Positions 1-6,887 of a stretch of DNA of 7,312 bases are shown in pieces (within the stretch, counting starts at the first letter, position 1; each line of letters starts with the position of its first letter). The stretch covers positions 1-7,312 of the forward strand of contig DATJDB010000051.1 of assembly GCA_035497635.1 (NCBI GenBank). Direction: 5' to 3'. The stretch is from Serpens sp035497635. Its GTDB lineage: Bacteria; Pseudomonadota; Gammaproteobacteria; Pseudomonadales; Pseudomonadaceae. Under the pieces are notes generated by a model, which saw only the letters and a list, made by a program, of their open reading frames with translations, was not told where the DNA came from and searched no databases. Both the position numbers and the translations under genes were made by a program.

Positions 1-1449
1 CAGCGCGCGCAGGGTTTCCACGTCCAGGTCGTTGGAGGGTTCGTCGAGCAGCAGCACGTTGGCGCCCTGCTTGAGGGTCAGCGCCAGGTGCAGGCGGCCG
101 CGCTCACCGCCGGAGAGGTCCTTGACGAACTTCTGCTGGTCGGCGCCCTTGAAGTTGAAGCGACCCACGTAGCCACGGGACGGTACTTCGTAGTTGCCCA
201 CCTTGATCATGTCGGAGCCGTCGGACACCTGTTCCCAGACGGTCTTGTTGCCGCTCAGGTGCTCGCGGCTCTGCTCGACGCTGGCAATCTGCACGGTATC
301 GCCAATATCAATGGTGCCGCTGTCCGGCTGCTCCTTGCCGGTGAGCATGCGGAACAGGGTGGACTTGCCCGCGCCGTTACCGCCGATCACCCCAACGATG
401 GCGCCCTTCGGGATGCTGAATGACAGATCATCGATCAGCACGCGGTCACCGTAGCTCTTGCACAGGTTCTTCACCTCGATGACCTTGTCGCCCAGGCGCG
501 GACCGGCCGGGATGTAGATCTCGTTGGTTTCGCTGCGCTTCTGGAATTCCTGCGACTGCATTTCCTCGAAGCGCTGCAGGCGTGCCTTGGATTTGGCCTG
601 GCGGCCCTTGGCGCCCTGGCGCACCCATTCCAGTTCGGCCTTCATGGCCTTGGCGTGGGAGGCTTCGTGCTTGGCTTCCTGAGTCAGGCGCGCGGACTTC
701 GATTCCAGCCAGCCGGAATAGTTGCCCTCATAAGGAATGCCATGGCCACGGTCCAGTTCGAGGATCCAGCCGGCGACGTTGTCGAGGAAGTAGCGGTCGT
801 GGGTGATGGCCACCACGGTGCCGGGGAAATCGTGCAGGAAGTGCTCCAGCCAGGCCACCGAGTCGGCGTCCAGGTGGTTGGTCGGTTCGTCCAGCAGCAG
901 CATGTCGGGGGCCGAGAGCAGCAGGCGACACAGGGCCACGCGGCGCTTCTCACCACCGGACAAGTGTTCGATCTTCGCGTCCCAGGCCGGCAGGCGCAGG
1001 GCGTCGGCGGCGACTTCCAGCTGGCGCTCCAGGTTGTGACCGTCGGAGGCCTGCAGAATGGCTTCCAGCTTGGCCTGTTCGGCGGCCAGGGCGTCGAAGT
1101 CGGCGTCCGGCTCGGCGTAGGCGGCGTACACCTCGTCCAGGCGGGCCTGGGCTTCCTTGATCTCGCCCACCGCCTCTTCGACGATGTCGCGCACGGTCTT
1201 CTGCGGATCGAGCTGCGGCTCCTGGGGCAGGTAGCCGACCTTTATACCGGGCATCGGTCGGGCTTCGCCGTCGATCTCGGTGTCCACCCCGGCCATGATG
1301 CGCAGCAGGGTCGACTTACCGGCGCCGTTCAGGCCCAGCACGCCGATCTTGGCGCCGGGGAAGAACGACAGGGAAATGTCCTTGAGGATTTCACGCTTCG
1401 GGGGAACGACTTTGCTGACCCGATGCATGCTGTAAACGTACTGAGCCAT
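1..1449 (-). CDS. ettA: Energy-dependent translational throttle protein EttA (ABC-F ATPase), C-terminus cut by window edge
   Basis: Cytoplasmic ABC-F ATPase with two nucleotide-binding domains and no membrane segments. In E. coli, EttA binds the ribosomal E site and gates entry into elongation according to the ATP/ADP ratio. The minus-strand frame is open for 483 codons from ATG at 1447-1449 and starts MAQYVYSMHRVSK. Domain 1 has Walker A GLNGAGKST (39-47), signature LSGGE (163-167) and Walker B ending D187-E188. A charged linker at about 240-320, rich in K, R, E and Q, corresponds to the P-site-tRNA interaction motif. Domain 2 has Walker A GGNGAGKST (356-364), signature LSGGE (445-449) and Walker B ending D469-E470. 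The catalytic glutamates fall at 188 and 470, the E. coli EttA numbers as I recall them, so there are no indels up to there. About 70 C-terminal residues lie outside the window. A modest ribosome site (AAGG, complement of 1456-1459) sits 6 nt before the start. The gene is divergent from the morA-like gene. Confidence 0.96.
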   Translation of the reverse strand, partial: MAQYVYSMHRVSKVVPPKREILKDISLSFFPGAKIGVLGLNGAGKSTLLRIMAGVDTEIDGEARPMPGIKVGYLPQEPQLDPQKTVRDIVEEAVGEIKEAQARLDEVYAAYAEPDADFDALAAEQAKLEAILQASDGHNLERQLEVAADALRLPAWDAKIEHLSGGEKRRVALCRLLLSAPDMLLLDEPTNHLDADSVAWLEHFLHDFPGTVVAITHDRYFLDNVAGWILELDRGHGIPYEGNYSGWLESKSARLTQEAKHEASHAKAMKAELEWVRQGAKGRQAKSKARLQRFEEMQSQEFQKRSETNEIYIPAGPRLGDKVIEVKNLCKSYGDRVLIDDLSFSIPKGAIVGVIGGNGAGKSTLFRMLTGKEQPDSGTIDIGDTVQIASVEQSREHLSGNKTVWEQVSDGSDMIKVGNYEVPSRGYVGRFNFKGADQQKFVKDLSGGERGRLHLALTLKQGANVLLLDEPSNDLDVETLRAL

Positions 1450-1695
1450 GACTGACCTTGGATAAAGAAGGGAATTCGGAAAGAGTTGGGTGACGGATGG
1501 AGCCGGTGAATCGACCCTCCGCCCGGATACGGCGCGTTGCCACCGCATCTGCTGCCGGCTCAAAGGGCCGGAAAGGGCTGCGCGTGGCGGCAAAGCTACC
1601 GGAATGCGACGGGCAGAGCAAACCACCATACTGCTGGCACTCCGCCTCCAGTCAGGGCATGCTAGCCGCCCTTCAAATCAGCCCTCCGCCGCGCC
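1450..1695. promoter_or_regulatory. Divergent intergenic region between ettA and the morA-like gene; weak promoter candidates only
   Basis: This 246-bp spacer must hold the promoters of both divergent genes, but neither is clear. On the minus strand, TTGCTC (complement of 1616-1621) and TAGCTT (complement of 1593-1598) are separated by 17 bp and could be a poor sigma70 promoter for ettA, each element matching 3 of 6 consensus bases. On the plus strand, CATACT (1627-1632) is a possible -10 for the morA-like gene but has no convincing -35. A small inverted repeat, CCGGC/GCCGG (1555-1559 and 1567-1571), has no T-tract and is probably incidental. I see no credible coding sequence, RNA gene or riboswitch here. 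That promoters are present is inferred from gene layout; the specific boxes are guesses. Confidence 0.3.
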
Positions 1696-4600
1696 GTGAT
1701 CGACGACCGACAGCCCCCGCGCCTTGCCGCCCGCCTGCTCACCGCTTCCCCGCATCGTCTCGGCTGGCTCGTGCTGCTGGTGGCCCTGCCCACCGCGCTG
1801 TTCGCCGAGGTGCCGGCCCTGCTGCTGGCCGTGCTGGGCCTGGCCTTGTTGCTGCGCAGCCCAGTGCCGGCCTGGCGGCAGCTCGACGGCGTACTCGGCG
1901 CCGTCGAGGAACGGCTACTGGTTAGCGATTTCAGCGGCCGACTGAGCTACGCCAACCGTCCGGCCGCCGCGCTGTTCGGCCTCACGCCCGGGCAGATCCG
2001 CGGGCGCCGGCTGGCCGAACTCCTGCCTACCCTGCATGATCTGCTGGACAATCCTGAGGAGCAGCACCTGTGCGCCTCGCAACTGCTGCAGTTCAACCTG
2101 GACGGGGAAACCCGCCGCTTCGCCGCCAGCCGCAGCCGTCTGCGTGCCGATCACGGCCAGGATGGCTATGTGTGGGTATTGCGCGATGTCACCACCGAGC
2201 AGCGCGACCTGCGCCTGCTCACCGAAACCCGCCAGCGCTACCAGGGCATCTTCGCCAGCACCGGAGTGGCGCTGTGCGTGTTCGATCTGCGCGCCCTGCA
2301 CAGTCTGCTGCGCGAAAATCAGCTGCATGACGCCGACAGCCTCGCCGCCTGGCTAGATGCGGACGCCGAGCGTCACCAAACTCTCAGTCGTCTACTGCGT
2401 CTGACCGAGGTCAACCGCATCGCCCTCGACCTGCTGGGCGTCGACAACATCGAGCACGCCTGGAACTGCCTGATCGGCGACCAGACGATCCATCGCTCGG
2501 GCAATCGCTTCAAGGTCTTTGCCGCATTGCTGGAAGAGCGCCCCTATCTGGAACTGGATGCCCATCTGATCAACGGCCAGGGCATCGAACGGCATCTGTG
2601 GCTGGTTATCAGCCTGCCGGCCAGCGGTGCACCACTCGACGCCATTCCGCTGAGCATCGGCGACATGACCACGCGCAAGCGCACGGAACTGTCGCTGGCC
2701 GAACGCGAGCGTTACTGGGCGCAGATGCTGCGCGCCATTCCCGACGCCATCTATGTGCTGTCGGCGAGCACGCGGCAGATGCTGTTCAGCAACGAGCGTT
2801 TCAGCCAGTTGCTGGGTTACACGGAAAAGGAACTGATGATCGGCAAGCGCGCCAGCCTGCTGGCGCTGGTGCACCCGGACGACAGCGAGCTGTACCAGCG
2901 CCTGACAGGCCTGCATCAGGTGCTGCGTCCGGGGCGCCTGCTGTCCGCTCAGTTGCGCCTGCGCCACCACGACGGTTCCTGGCGCTGGCTGGAACTGCGC
3001 ATGCAGTGCCTTACCCAGGAAGAAGGCCGCACCGAACAGCTGCTGTGCATCGCCAAGGACGTCACCGGCCAGCTGGAGTTCAGCGAATCGCTGCGCGACA
3101 GCGAGCGCCGCTACCGGTTGCTGGCGGAGAACATGCGCGACGTGCTGTTCATCCTCGATGACGAGATGCAGCCCAGCTACATCAGCCCCTCGGTCCAGCA
3201 ACTCGCCGGGCACTCCGCCGACTGGCTGCTGCGCAACGGCGTGCAGCGCCTGATGGCCAACCCCGACCAGTTGTCCGAGCTACGCCAGCGCCTCGCCGAA
3301 CTGCGCCAGCAGTTGACCAATCCCCGGCAGCGCGCCGCCCTGCGCCAGGAAAACCCGCAGCAGCACTACCTGTTCGACTGCCTTTGCCAGGACGGCAGCC
3401 TGCTGCCCGTCGAGCTGCGCACCAGCTTGATGTGGAGCGCCGCCGGGCGCTTCGAGGGCGTGCTCGGCGTATGCCGGGACGTCAGCCAGCAGCGCCAGAC
3501 CGAGCAGGAGCTGCGCATGGCCGCCACGGTGTTCGCCAACTCGACGGCGGCGATCCTGGTCGCCGACCGCCAGGGCAACATCCTGCAGGTCAACGAGACC
3601 TTCAGCCGCATCAGCGGTTATGCCAACCAGGAAGTGCTGCACCGCCACGCCACCCTGCTGACCGCCAGCCGTCAGGAAGCCGAGCACCTGGCCGAGCTGG
3701 TGGAACGCCTCGATCAGAATGGCCGTTGGGAAGGCGAGCTGACCCTGCAGCGCCGCTCCGGGGAAAACTACTCGGCCTGGCTGGGCATCGCGGCGGTGCC
3801 CGACGGCGACGGCGCGCTGGCCAACTACGTGTGCTTCTTCAACGACATGAGCGAGCGCAAGGCCAGTGAACAGCACATTCATCGCCTGGCCTACTACGAC
3901 GCGCTGACCCTGCTGCCCAACCGCACGCTGTTCCAGGAGCGCCTGCAGCAGGCCCTGCAGGACGCCGTCCGGCAGCGGCACTGGGTGGTGCTGATGTTCC
4001 TCGACCTGGACCGCTTCAAGCCGATCAACGATTCCCTCGGCCACGCCGCCGGCGACCTGTTGCTCAAGGACGTTGCCCTGCGCCTGTCGGCCTGCGTGCA
4101 GCATGACGACACCGTGGCGCGCATGGGCGGCGACGAGTTCACTCTACTGCTCAGCCCGCTGGAAGGCGAAGCCGAGGCCCGTGACCGAGCCATCGCGGTC
4201 GCCCAGCGCATCCTCGCCAGCCTGTCCCACCCGTTCCTCATCCACGGGCGCGAGTTCTTCATCAGCGCCAGCATCGGCATCGCCCTCAGCCCGCAGGACG
4301 GCAGCCAGTCCAGCCAGCTGATGAAAAATGCCGACACCGCCATGTATCACGCCAAGGAACAGGGCAAGGACAACTTCCAGTTCTACCAGACCAACATGAA
4401 CGCCACGACGCTGCAGCGCCTGGAGCTGGAGGGCGACTTGCGCCACGCGCTGGAGGAAGGCCAGTTTCTGCTCTATTACCAGCCGCAGCTGGATACCCGC
4501 GCGCACCGCCTGACCGGGGTCGAGGCACTGCTGCGCTGGCAGCATCCGCGGCGCGGGCTGGTTTCCCCCGGCGAGTTCATACCGGTACTGGAAGAGCTCG

Positions 4601-5220
4601 GGCTGGTGGTGCAGGTCGGCGAATGGGTGCTGGCCGAAGCCTGTCGGCAGGTCCACGCCTGGCAATTGCAGGGGCTGAACGTGCCCAAGGTCTCGGTCAA
4701 CCTGTCCGCCCGTCAGTTCGCCGACGGCATGCTCGGGACCCGCATCGCCGACATCCTCGCCAACAGCGGCCTGGCGCCCGTCAGCCTGGAACTGGAACTG
4801 ACCGAAAGCATTCTGATGCGCGACGTCGGTTCCGCCATGCAGGTGCTCACCGTGCTCAAGCAGATGGGCCTGTCGATTGCCGTGGACGACTTCGGCACCG
4901 GCTATTCCTCGCTCAACTACCTCAAGCAGTTCCCGATCAACGTGCTGAAGATCGATCGCAGCTTCGTCGACGGCCTGCCGGACGGCGAGCAGGACGCGCA
5001 GATCGCCCGTGCAATCATCGCCATGGCCCACAGCCTGAATCTGCGGGTGATCGCCGAGGGCGTGGAAACCCGCGAGCAGCTGGAGTTCCTGCGCGAGCAC
5101 GGCTGCGACGAGATCCAGGGCTTCCTGCTGGCCCGACCGCTGAGCGCTCAGGTGCTGGAGGAGAAGCTGCGCAGCGGCGTGATCACCCGCCTGGAACAGC
5201 ACGCCGAAGTGGCGGTCTGA
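1696..5220 (+). CDS. morA: MorA-like membrane-anchored multi-PAS diguanylate cyclase/phosphodiesterase (GGDEF-EAL)
   Basis: Predicted inner-membrane enzyme that can make c-di-GMP from two GTP (GGDEF) and cleave it to pGpG (EAL). MorA controls flagellar timing, motility and biofilm formation in Pseudomonas. Order: two hydrophobic helices (about 22-37 and 39-53) joined by a tiny loop; five PAS-like modules at about 58-170, 175-330, 335-460, 463-600 and 605-722, most ending in a DVT/DMT/DMS-type PAC motif; GGDEF about 727-890; EAL about 915-1165. The GGDEF signature is intact (811-815), with D770, D772, N778 and D787. The upstream inhibitory RxxD position reads QHDD (802-805), so its arginine is missing. 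EAL residues are all present: E943, N1002, E1034, D1064, D1065, K1085, E1121, E1124 and Q1141. The GTG start follows an in-frame TAG (1663-1665) with no ATG between, and has no good Shine-Dalgarno. Assignment rests on architecture plus the following glyA. PAO1 MorA is about 1415 residues, so this one is shorter. Both activities are predicted, not shown. Confidence 0.9.
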   Translation: MIDDRQPPRLAARLLTASPHRLGWLVLLVALPTALFAEVPALLLAVLGLALLLRSPVPAWRQLDGVLGAVEERLLVSDFSGRLSYANRPAAALFGLTPGQIRGRRLAELLPTLHDLLDNPEEQHLCASQLLQFNLDGETRRFAASRSRLRADHGQDGYVWVLRDVTTEQRDLRLLTETRQRYQGIFASTGVALCVFDLRALHSLLRENQLHDADSLAAWLDADAERHQTLSRLLRLTEVNRIALDLLGVDNIEHAWNCLIGDQTIHRSGNRFKVFAALLEERPYLELDAHLINGQGIERHLWLVISLPASGAPLDAIPLSIGDMTTRKRTELSLAERERYWAQMLRAIPDAIYVLSASTRQMLFSNERFSQLLGYTEKELMIGKRASLLALVHPDDSELYQRLTGLHQVLRPGRLLSAQLRLRHHDGSWRWLELRMQCLTQEEGRTEQLLCIAKDVTGQLEFSESLRDSERRYRLLAENMRDVLFILDDEMQPSYISPSVQQLAGHSADWLLRNGVQRLMANPDQLSELRQRLAELRQQLTNPRQRAALRQENPQQHYLFDCLCQDGSLLPVELRTSLMWSAAGRFEGVLGVCRDVSQQRQTEQELRMAATVFANSTAAILVADRQGNILQVNETFSRISGYANQEVLHRHATLLTASRQEAEHLAELVERLDQNGRWEGELTLQRRSGENYSAWLGIAAVPDGDGALANYVCFFNDMSERKASEQHIHRLAYYDALTLLPNRTLFQERLQQALQDAVRQRHWVVLMFLDLDRFKPINDSLGHAAGDLLLKDVALRLSACVQHDDTVARMGGDEFTLLLSPLEGEAEARDRAIAVAQRILASLSHPFLIHGREFFISASIGIALSPQDGSQSSQLMKNADTAMYHAKEQGKDNFQFYQTNMNATTLQRLELEGDLRHALEEGQFLLYYQPQLDTRAHRLTGVEALLRWQHPRRGLVSPGEFIPVLEELGLVVQVGEWVLAEACRQVHAWQLQGLNVPKVSVNLSARQFADGMLGTRIADILANSGLAPVSLELELTESILMRDVGSAMQVLTVLKQMGLSIAVDDFGTGYSSLNYLKQFPINVLKIDRSFVDGLPDGEQDAQIARAIIAMAHSLNLRVIAEGVETREQLEFLREHGCDEIQGFLLARPLSAQVLEEKLRSGVITRLEQHAEVAV

Positions 5221-5264
5221 GCCAACCCGGACGGAATTGATACACAACGTGAGCCCCGCTCAGG

Positions 5265-5281
5265 ATGCGCCGCCGGCGCAT
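5265..5281. repeat. Perfect 7-bp inverted repeat upstream of glyA (possible operator or leader hairpin)
   Basis: ATGCGCC (5265-5271) and GGCGCAT (5275-5281) are exact reverse complements around a 3-nt spacer, 45 nt after the morA-like stop codon. No T-tract follows, so it is a poor intrinsic terminator. It ends where the -35 of the proposed glyA promoter would lie, so it could be a protein-binding site or a hairpin at the end of the upstream mRNA. A chance palindrome in GC-rich DNA is also possible. The repeat is seen directly; any role is inferred. Confidence 0.35.
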
Positions 5282-5303
5282 ACCCGAGGGCGCACGGATG
5301 GGG

Positions 5304-5309
5304 TAGAAT
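5304..5309 (+). promoter_or_regulatory. Candidate sigma70 -10 element (TAGAAT) for glyA
   Basis: TAGAAT matches the TATAAT consensus at 5 of 6 positions and lies 44 bp before the glyA ATG, giving a leader of roughly 38 nt. The hexamer 17 bp upstream (5281-5286, TACCCG) is a poor -35, so the promoter may be weak or activator-assisted. Its presence suggests glyA is transcribed independently of the morA-like gene even though both run in the same direction. Confidence 0.45.
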
Positions 5310-5342
5310 CCGCGCCTTCCTTACACCGCCCAGCTGATTCCC

Positions 5343-5348
5343 AGGGGA
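5343..5348 (+). promoter_or_regulatory. Ribosome binding site of glyA
   Basis: The purine run AGGGGA lies 5 nt before ATG 5354. It decides the start: the frame stays open back to a TTG at 5237, but that extension would cover the hairpin and promoter region and has no comparable ribosome site. Confidence 0.75.
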
Positions 5349-5353
5349 CCGCC

Positions 5354-6607
5354 ATGTTCAGCCGTGATTTGACCCTCGCCCGTTTCGACGCCGACCTGTT
5401 TGCCGCCATGGAGCAGGAAGCCAAGCGTCAGGAAGAACACATCGAGCTGATCGCCTCGGAAAACTACACCAGCCCGGCGGTCATGGAAGCCCAGGGCAGC
5501 GTGCTGACCAACAAGTACGCCGAAGGCTACCCGGGCAAGCGCTACTACGGTGGCTGCGAATACGTCGACGTGGTTGAGCAATTGGCCATCGACCGCGCCA
5601 AGCAGCTGTTCGGCGCCGATTACGCCAACGTCCAGCCGCACGCCGGCTCCCAGGCCAACTCGGCTGTCTACCTGGCCCTGCTGAACGCCGGCGACACCAT
5701 TCTGGGCATGAGCCTGGCCCACGGCGGTCACCTGACCCACGGCGCCAAGGTCTCCTCCTCCGGCAAGCTGTACAACGCCATCCAGTACGGCATCACCGAC
5801 CAAGGCTTCATCGACTACGACGAAGTCGAGCGCCTGGCCGTGGAACACAAGCCGCGCATGATCGTGGCCGGTTTCTCCGCTTACTCCCAGGTTCTTGACT
5901 TCGCCCGCTTCCGCGAAATCGCCGACAAGGTCGGTGCCTACCTGTTCGTCGACATGGCCCACGTGGCCGGTCTGGTCGCCGCCGGCGTGTACCCGAACCC
6001 GGTACCGTTCGCCGATGTCGTGACCACCACCACCCACAAGACCCTGCGCGGTCCGCGTGGCGGCCTGATCCTGGCCAAGGCCAACGAAGAGATCGAGAAG
6101 AAGCTGAACTCCGCCGTCTTCCCGGGGGCCCAGGGCGGCCCGCTGGAGCACGTGATCGCCGCCAAGGCCGTGTGCTTTAAGGAAGCCCTGCAGCCCGAGT
6201 TCAAGACCTACCAGCAGCAGGTCGTGAAGAACGCCCAGGCCATGGCCGAAGTGTTCATCGAGCGCGGCTTCGACGTGGTTTCCGGTGGCACCCGGAATCA
6301 CCTATTCCTGCTGTCGCTGATCAAGCAGGACATCACCGGTAAGGACGCCGACGCCGCCCTGGGTCGCGCCTTCATCACCGTGAACAAGAACAGCGTGCCG
6401 AACGACCCGCGCTCCCCGTTCGTGACTTCCGGCCTGCGAATCGGTACCCCGGCCGTGACCACTCGCGGCTTCAAGGAAGCCGAGTGCCGCGAACTGGCTG
6501 GCTGGATCTGCGACATCCTCGCCGACCTGAACAACGAAGCGGTCATCGACGCCGTGCGTGAGAAGGTCAAGGCCGTGTGCGCCAAGCTACCGGTGTACGG
6601 CAACTAA
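5354..6607 (+). CDS. glyA: Serine hydroxymethyltransferase
   Basis: Cytoplasmic PLP enzyme that interconverts serine plus tetrahydrofolate with glycine plus 5,10-methylene-tetrahydrofolate, a main entry to the one-carbon pool for purine, thymidylate and methionine synthesis. The 417-residue product equals the usual bacterial length. Visible motifs include S35 in the IASENYTS segment, Y55, E57 and Y65 in the NKYAEGYPGKRYYGG segment, H126, D200 and H203 in VDMAHVAG, the Schiff-base lysine K229 in TTTTHKTLRGPRGG, and the carboxylate-binding arginine R362 in SGLRIGTPA. All key residues are present, so the enzyme is predicted to be active. The start is set by the AGGGGA ribosome site and by the family-typical N-terminus MFSRDLTLARFDADL. 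It lies 133 bp after the morA-like gene and is closed by a strong terminator. Next to morA it corresponds to the PAO1 paralogue called glyA3; Pseudomonas often carries several glyA copies, so the paralogue number comes from context only. Confidence 0.97.
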   Translation: MFSRDLTLARFDADLFAAMEQEAKRQEEHIELIASENYTSPAVMEAQGSVLTNKYAEGYPGKRYYGGCEYVDVVEQLAIDRAKQLFGADYANVQPHAGSQANSAVYLALLNAGDTILGMSLAHGGHLTHGAKVSSSGKLYNAIQYGITDQGFIDYDEVERLAVEHKPRMIVAGFSAYSQVLDFARFREIADKVGAYLFVDMAHVAGLVAAGVYPNPVPFADVVTTTTHKTLRGPRGGLILAKANEEIEKKLNSAVFPGAQGGPLEHVIAAKAVCFKEALQPEFKTYQQQVVKNAQAMAEVFIERGFDVVSGGTRNHLFLLSLIKQDITGKDADAALGRAFITVNKNSVPNDPRSPFVTSGLRIGTPAVTTRGFKEAECRELAGWICDILADLNNEAVIDAVREKVKAVCAKLPVYGN

Positions 6608-6623
6608 GCGATACGCGTAATAC

Positions 6624-6654
6624 AAAAAGCCCGGCAATGATGCCGGGCTTTTTT
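6624..6654. terminator. Rho-independent terminator after glyA, probably bidirectional
   Basis: A perfect GC-rich stem, AGCCCGGCA (6628-6636) with TGCCGGGCT (6641-6649), closes a 4-nt ATGA loop and is followed by six T (6649-6654). It begins 16 nt after the glyA stop codon. A run of five A (6624-6628) precedes the stem, so on the minus strand the same hairpin is followed by a T-run and could also stop readthrough from convergent radA. Confidence 0.93.
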
Positions 6655-6675
6655 GTCTGGGCGACCGTTTAAAAG

Positions 6676-6759
6676 CTCGCGAATAAATTCGCTCCCACGG
6701 GTTTCGCGCCGGGCGGGCTTTTGGGGGAGCGGATTTGTCCGCGAGCTTTTCCGCGAATC
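6676..6759. repeat. REP pair, copy 1 (REPIN-like inverted repeat)
   Basis: Two Pseudomonas REP palindromes face each other. The left arm (6676-6698, beginning CTCGCGAAT and ending GCTCCCAC) contains the small hairpin GCGAA-TAAA-TTCGC. The right arm (6723-6745, GGGGGAGCGG to TCCGCGAG) contains a second hairpin. The inner segment and the tail CCGCGAATC recur in copy 2. The right arm reads GGGGGAGC where the consensus-like copy 2 has GTGGGAGC. REP sequences are noncoding, usually intergenic, and are moved by RAYT transposases, none of which is encoded here. Confidence 0.88.
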
Positions 6760-6799
6760 AGCCCCTCACGCCATGGGCTTTGCAGGCCACACCCAGAAA

Positions 6800-6882
6800 C
6801 TCGCGAATGAATTCGCTCCCACGGGCTCGCGCCGGGCGGGCTTTTGTGGGAGCGGACTTGTCCGCGAGCTTTGCCGCGAATC
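6800..6882. repeat. REP pair, copy 2 (REPIN-like inverted repeat)
   Basis: A near-identical second copy in the same orientation as copy 1, separated from it by about 40 bp of unrelated sequence. Left arm 6800-6822 (GCGAAT-GA-ATTCGC palindrome), right arm 6846-6868 (GTGGGAGCGG to TCCGCGAG, containing GCGGAC-TT-GTCCGC). The inner segment is one base shorter than in copy 1. The copy ends 5 bp before the radA stop codon on the facing strand, so transcripts from radA would run straight into it; mRNA 3'-end protection or attenuation is possible but inferred. Confidence 0.9.
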
Positions 6883-6887
6883 GACCC

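Noticed and set aside
655..1455. Plus-strand open frame of 266 codons opposite ettA
   Set aside because: It is the antisense shadow of a clear ettA reading frame in GC-rich DNA; composition is V/G/Q/H-rich without domain motifs.
1554..1571. GC-rich CCGGC/GCCGG hairpin in the ettA-morA spacer as a terminator
   Set aside because: The stem has only 5 bp with a 7-nt loop and no T-tract on either strand, and there is no upstream gene pointing into it.
1635..1650. Sigma54-like TGGCAC at 1635-1640 upstream of the morA-like gene
   Set aside because: The -24 half matches, but the GC of the -12 element is absent at the required spacing (CC is found), so it does not qualify as a sigma54 promoter.
2392..5247. 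Long minus-strand open frames (2392-3213, 3280-4104, 4144-5247) opposite the morA-like gene
   Set aside because: These are antisense frames of a high-GC gene with continuous, motif-verified coding on the plus strand; their low-complexity Q/A/V/G/H-rich products match no family I know.
5237..5353. 39-codon N-terminal extension of GlyA from TTG at 5237
   Set aside because: The extension lacks a ribosome site, overlaps the promoter-like TAGAAT and hairpin, and is not part of the SHMT family, whose N-terminus matches the ATG at 5354.
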